64,000 nucleotides of DNA from Betaproteobacteria bacterium (GTDB taxonomy: Bacteria; Pseudomonadota; Gammaproteobacteria; Burkholderiales; Rhodocyclaceae), in the NCBI GenBank assembly GCA_016720065.1, contig JADJXY010000001.1, positions 124,001-188,000 on the forward strand, given 5' to 3'. Position numbers and translations under genes: made by a program. The notes below the pieces were generated by a model. That model was not told the origin of the DNA, did no database searches, and saw only the letters and a program-made list of their open reading frames with translations. Shown in pieces: positions 61,355 through 64,000 of this stretch. The stretch's first letter is position 1, and each line of letters opens with the position of its first letter.

Positions 61355-62782
61355 ATGGGTGAAGCCAAAATCATGAAACCGGTGTGGATCGTCGATGACG
61401 ACCGTTCAATCCGCTGGGTGCTCGAAAAAACCCTGGCCCGCGAAGGCATTCCCTTCAAGAGCTACGCCTCGGCGACCGAAGCCCTTTCCCAGCTCGACCA
61501 CGGCGCCGAGCCTCCCCAGGTCCTGCTGTCCGACATCCGCATGCCCGGCCAGTCGGGCCTTGATCTCTTGCAGGAGATCAAAGCCCGTTTTCCGGCGGTT
61601 CCGGTCATCATCATGACCGCCTATTCCGACCTGGAAAGCGCCGTTGCCGCCTTCCAGGGCGGCGCTTTCGAATACCTGCCCAAGCCCTTCGACGTGGATC
61701 AGGCGGTGGAATTGATCCGTCGCGCCGTCGATCAGTCCATGCACCAGGAAGGTGCGTCGGAGGAAGTGAGCCTGGCGCCGGAGATCCTCGGTCAGGCGCC
61801 GGCCATGCAGGAAGTCTTCCGGGCCATCGGCCGCCTGGCCCTTTCCCACGCCACGGTACTCATCACCGGCGAATCGGGCTCCGGCAAGGAACTCGTGGCC
61901 CGTGCCCTGCACCGGCACAGTCCCCGGGCGGAGAAGTCCTTTGTCGCCATCAACACGGCGGCGATCCCCAAGGATCTGCTCGAATCCGAGCTCTTCGGCC
62001 ATGAGCGGGGCGCCTTCACCGGCGCCCAGGCCCAGCGCCGCGGACGCTTCGAACAGGCCGACGGCGGCACCCTCTTTCTCGATGAAATCGGCGACATGCC
62101 GGCGGAACTCCAGACCCGTCTCCTGCGGGTGCTTTCCGACGGCCATTTCTACCGGGTGGGCGGTCACTCGCCCATCAAAGCCAATGTGCGGGTCATCGCC
62201 GCCACCCACCAGAATCTGGAAACCCGGGTGAAGGAGGGGCTGTTCCGGGAAGACCTCTTCCATCGCCTCAACGTCATCCGCATCCGGCTGCCGGCCTTGC
62301 GCGAGCGGCACGAGGACATCCCCCTGCTCACCCGGCACTTCCTCCAGAAGAGCGCCAAGGAACTGGGGGTGGAACCCAAGCGCCTGTCGGAAGCGGCGGT
62401 GAAGTATCTCTGCGCCCTGGATTTCCAGGGCAACGTGCGGCAACTGGAGAACCTCTGCCATTGGCTGACGGTCATGGCGCCGGGGCAACTGGTCGAAGTC
62501 AACGACCTGCCGGCGGAACTGCGCGACGCCCCCGCCGCCGCCGTCGCCACCGACTGGGAGAGTGCCCTGGAAGCCGAAGTCGATCGCCTGCTGGCGCGGG
62601 GGGTGGGGGACGTCCATGGTCTTCTGTCGCAGACCTTCGAGCGCATCCTCATCGCCCGCGCCCTGGCCCATACCGCCGGACGGCGCATCGAAGCCGCCAA
62701 CGCCCTGGGCATCGGCCGCAATACCATTACCCGCAAGATCGCGGAACTCGGCATCGACGCCGGACGGGAGGCGGCGGAGTAG
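61355..62782 (+). CDS. glnG: Nitrogen regulation response regulator NtrC
   Basis: A 475-residue sigma-54 activator. The receiver domain (about 8-125) has D60 as phospho-acceptor (VLLSDIRMP). The AAA+ domain (about 150-380) has Walker A GESGSGKE, the sigma-54-contacting GAFTGA loop (HERGAFTGAQ) and Walker B GGTLFLDEIGDMP. The C-terminal Fis-like helix-turn-helix is AANALGIGRNTITRKIAEL. AAGGGAGG lies ten bases before ATG 61355; an ATG six codons later would make the phospho-acceptor D54, as in E. coli. It should bind the two sites upstream of glnA. Confidence 0.97.
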   Translation: MGEAKIMKPVWIVDDDRSIRWVLEKTLAREGIPFKSYASATEALSQLDHGAEPPQVLLSDIRMPGQSGLDLLQEIKARFPAVPVIIMTAYSDLESAVAAFQGGAFEYLPKPFDVDQAVELIRRAVDQSMHQEGASEEVSLAPEILGQAPAMQEVFRAIGRLALSHATVLITGESGSGKELVARALHRHSPRAEKSFVAINTAAIPKDLLESELFGHERGAFTGAQAQRRGRFEQADGGTLFLDEIGDMPAELQTRLLRVLSDGHFYRVGGHSPIKANVRVIAATHQNLETRVKEGLFREDLFHRLNVIRIRLPALRERHEDIPLLTRHFLQKSAKELGVEPKRLSEAAVKYLCALDFQGNVRQLENLCHWLTVMAPGQLVEVNDLPAELRDAPAAAVATDWESALEAEVDRLLARGVGDVHGLLSQTFERILIARALAHTAGRRIEAANALGIGRNTITRKIAELGIDAGREAAE

Positions 62783-62893
62783 TCCGTTTGCGCGCTCCGC
62801 GGGAGCGCAGGCTGCGGGCCGGGAGCGGGCGGGATGACACCCCGGGTCGCCGCCGGGCCGCGGTTTCGAGTCGCGGGGCTCTACAATGCCGCC

Positions 62894-63700
62894 ATGCCGC
62901 TCATCGACCCCGCCCGCCTCGCTCCCCTCCTTGGCCCCTGGGCCGGACGGTTCGACGTCGATGCCCTGGCGGAGTGCGACTCGACCAGCAGCGAGGTGCT
63001 GCGGCGCGCCGAGGCCGGGGCACCGGCCGGTCTGGTGGTGGTGGCCGACCGCCAGACCGCCGGGAGGGGGCGCCGGGGCCGCGTGTGGCATGCCGAACCC
63101 GAGGATGCCTTGACGTTTTCCCTGCTCTGGCGCATCGAGGGGCCCCCTGCGCGGCTGGCGGGCCTCTCGCTCGCCGTGGGGCTGGCCCTGGTCCAGGCGC
63201 TGGAACACCTGGGCTTCCGCGCCCTGGGCCTCAAGTGGCCCAATGACGTGCTCGGTCTTTGTTGCGGCGGCTGGGCCAAGCTGGCCGGGGTTCTGGTGGA
63301 ACTGAGCAGCGGACCGCGGGGGACGCAGGCCGTGATCGGCGTCGGAATCAATTTGCGGGCGCCGCAAGTGGGTCTCGACCAGGCGGCCGCCGGGCTGGCC
63401 GACCTGGGCCCGGTGCCCGACCGGCATGAGGTGCTGGCGGCGCTCCTCGCGTCCCTGGGCGAGGTTCTGGCGCAATTCGCCCGGCAGGGCTTCGCGCTCC
63501 TGCGGCCGGCCTGGGAAGCGCGCCACGCCTGGGCCGGGCAGAGCGTCCGGGTCATCATCGACGCGGGAAAGGAGCTGACGGGAAGCTGCGTCGGCGTCGA
63601 CGTGGACGGCAGTCTGCTGCTTTCCGGCCCGGAGGGCCCGCAGCGCGTGGTCGCCGGTGACGTGAGCCTGAGAGCCGTGAGCGGAGGCCCGAGCGCGTGA
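62894..63700 (+). CDS. birA: Biotin--[acetyl-CoA-carboxylase] ligase, without repressor domain
   Basis: A 268-residue biotin protein ligase. Motifs are GRGRRGRVWHAE (biotinyl-AMP loop) and LKWPNDVL, and a C-terminal SH3-like cap follows (about 220-268). It lacks the N-terminal helix-turn-helix of E. coli BirA, so it is a ligase only. It should biotinylate PccA and AccB. ATG at 62894 is chosen because TACAAT ends six bases before it; the open frame reaches 62834. It overlaps coaX by four bases. Confidence 0.94.
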   Translation: MPLIDPARLAPLLGPWAGRFDVDALAECDSTSSEVLRRAEAGAPAGLVVVADRQTAGRGRRGRVWHAEPEDALTFSLLWRIEGPPARLAGLSLAVGLALVQALEHLGFRALGLKWPNDVLGLCCGGWAKLAGVLVELSSGPRGTQAVIGVGINLRAPQVGLDQAAAGLADLGPVPDRHEVLAALLASLGEVLAQFARQGFALLRPAWEARHAWAGQSVRVIIDAGKELTGSCVGVDVDGSLLLSGPEGPQRVVAGDVSLRAVSGGPSA

Positions 63701-64000
63701 TCTTCTGTATCGACAGCGGCAATACCCGCATCAAGTGGGGCATGCACGATGGCCGCGCCTGGGTGGGGCAGGGCGTCTGCCGCCAGGGGCGGGCGGCAGA
63801 CCTGTCCGAACTGGTGGTCGCCTGGCCCGAGCCGAGCCGCATCCTGTTGTCCAATGTGGCCGGGCCCAACGCCCAGGCTGCCATCCTGCAAGCCCTGGGG
63901 GCCTGGGGGAAGGCGGTTACCGTGATGCGCGCCACGGCCTGCGCCGGGGGCGTCGTCAATGGCTACCGGCAGCCGGAAACCCTGGGGGTCGATCGTTGGT
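63697..64000 (+). CDS. coaX: Type III pantothenate kinase (partial, runs off the window)
   Basis: The first 101 codons of CoaX, which phosphorylates pantothenate in coenzyme A synthesis. GTG at 63697 overlaps the birA stop (GTGA). The N-terminal phosphate-binding strand reads IDSGNTRIKWG, and the segment VVNGYRQPETLGVDRW at the window edge is the family's substrate-site motif. birA-coaX is the common betaproteobacterial order. The C-terminal half is outside the window. Confidence 0.95.
   Translation, partial: MIFCIDSGNTRIKWGMHDGRAWVGQGVCRQGRAADLSELVVAWPEPSRILLSNVAGPNAQAAILQALGAWGKAVTVMRATACAGGVVNGYRQPETLGVDRW

Overview
The window is dense, GC-rich bacterial chromosome. Gene content and order (rpoA-rplQ, ubiA with its short leader, nadA, glnA-ntrB-ntrC, birA-coaX, a methylmalonyl-CoA pathway, FadL-type porin, gluQ) point to a betaproteobacterium, most probably of the Rhodocyclales (Dechloromonas/Azospira/Accumulibacter-like). 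That placement is inference from gene content, not from a marker-gene comparison. I recognised no rRNA, tRNA or CRISPR array.

Layout. 1-1.5 kb: end of the ribosomal-protein/RNA-polymerase operon (rpoA, rplQ) closed by a strong bidirectional terminator. 1.5-7.7 kb (minus strand): an Atm1-type ABC exporter followed by a CHASE/PAS histidine kinase and a REC-PAS-SpoIIE phosphatase regulator. 7.7-15.1 kb: acyl-CoA thioesterase, FadL-like porin, DUF2802 and SPOR proteins, TPR protein, RidA, RecG, an exported FKBP, and a translationally coupled thioredoxin/iron-sulfur pair. 15.1-23.2 kb: an accessory stretch with a large unknown protein, a chromate transporter, a long palindromic element, an IS5-family element that has split a small gene, an AbiE toxin-antitoxin pair and an ArsR-type regulator.

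23.2-37.2 kb is a membrane/lipid-flavoured block: an Aas-like acyltransferase/acyl-ligase, a Tat-type amidohydrolase, an exported protein with a candidate catalytic Cys, an LplT-like transporter fused to a PlsC acyltransferase, a DUF2339 membrane protein bracketed by three small look-alike membrane proteins, a frameshifted Lgt-like gene, a DUF4143 ATPase, and a radical SAM protein whose cysteine pattern resembles the tetraether-lipid-synthase/MJ0619 family. 37-45 kb: chemoreceptor, MFS carrier, ubiA, and a pair of c-di-GMP phosphodiesterase-family genes (EAL intact, HD-GYP with its HD histidine replaced). 44.6-52.7 kb: the propionyl-CoA to succinyl-CoA module, with a FadR-like regulator divergent from methylmalonyl-CoA mutase, then MeaB, PccB and PccA. 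The meaB reading frame is fused to a GIY-YIG nuclease frame carried by a 389-bp unit bounded by 32-bp inverted repeats, the most unusual object in the window. 52.7-53.3 kb: a 101-bp tandem repeat array. 53.3-64 kb: gluQ, clsB-ybhP-like pair, nadA, rhodanese, glnA with a complete NtrC/sigma-54 control region, DUF4124 protein, ntrB, ntrC, birA and the start of coaX.

How they work together: NtrB/NtrC are encoded just downstream of the glnA promoter that carries two perfect NtrC sites. BirA would biotinylate PccA. Mutase, MeaB and propionyl-CoA carboxylase form one pathway. ClsB, Aas-like, MFS-PlsC and the radical SAM protein all act, or plausibly act, on membrane lipids.
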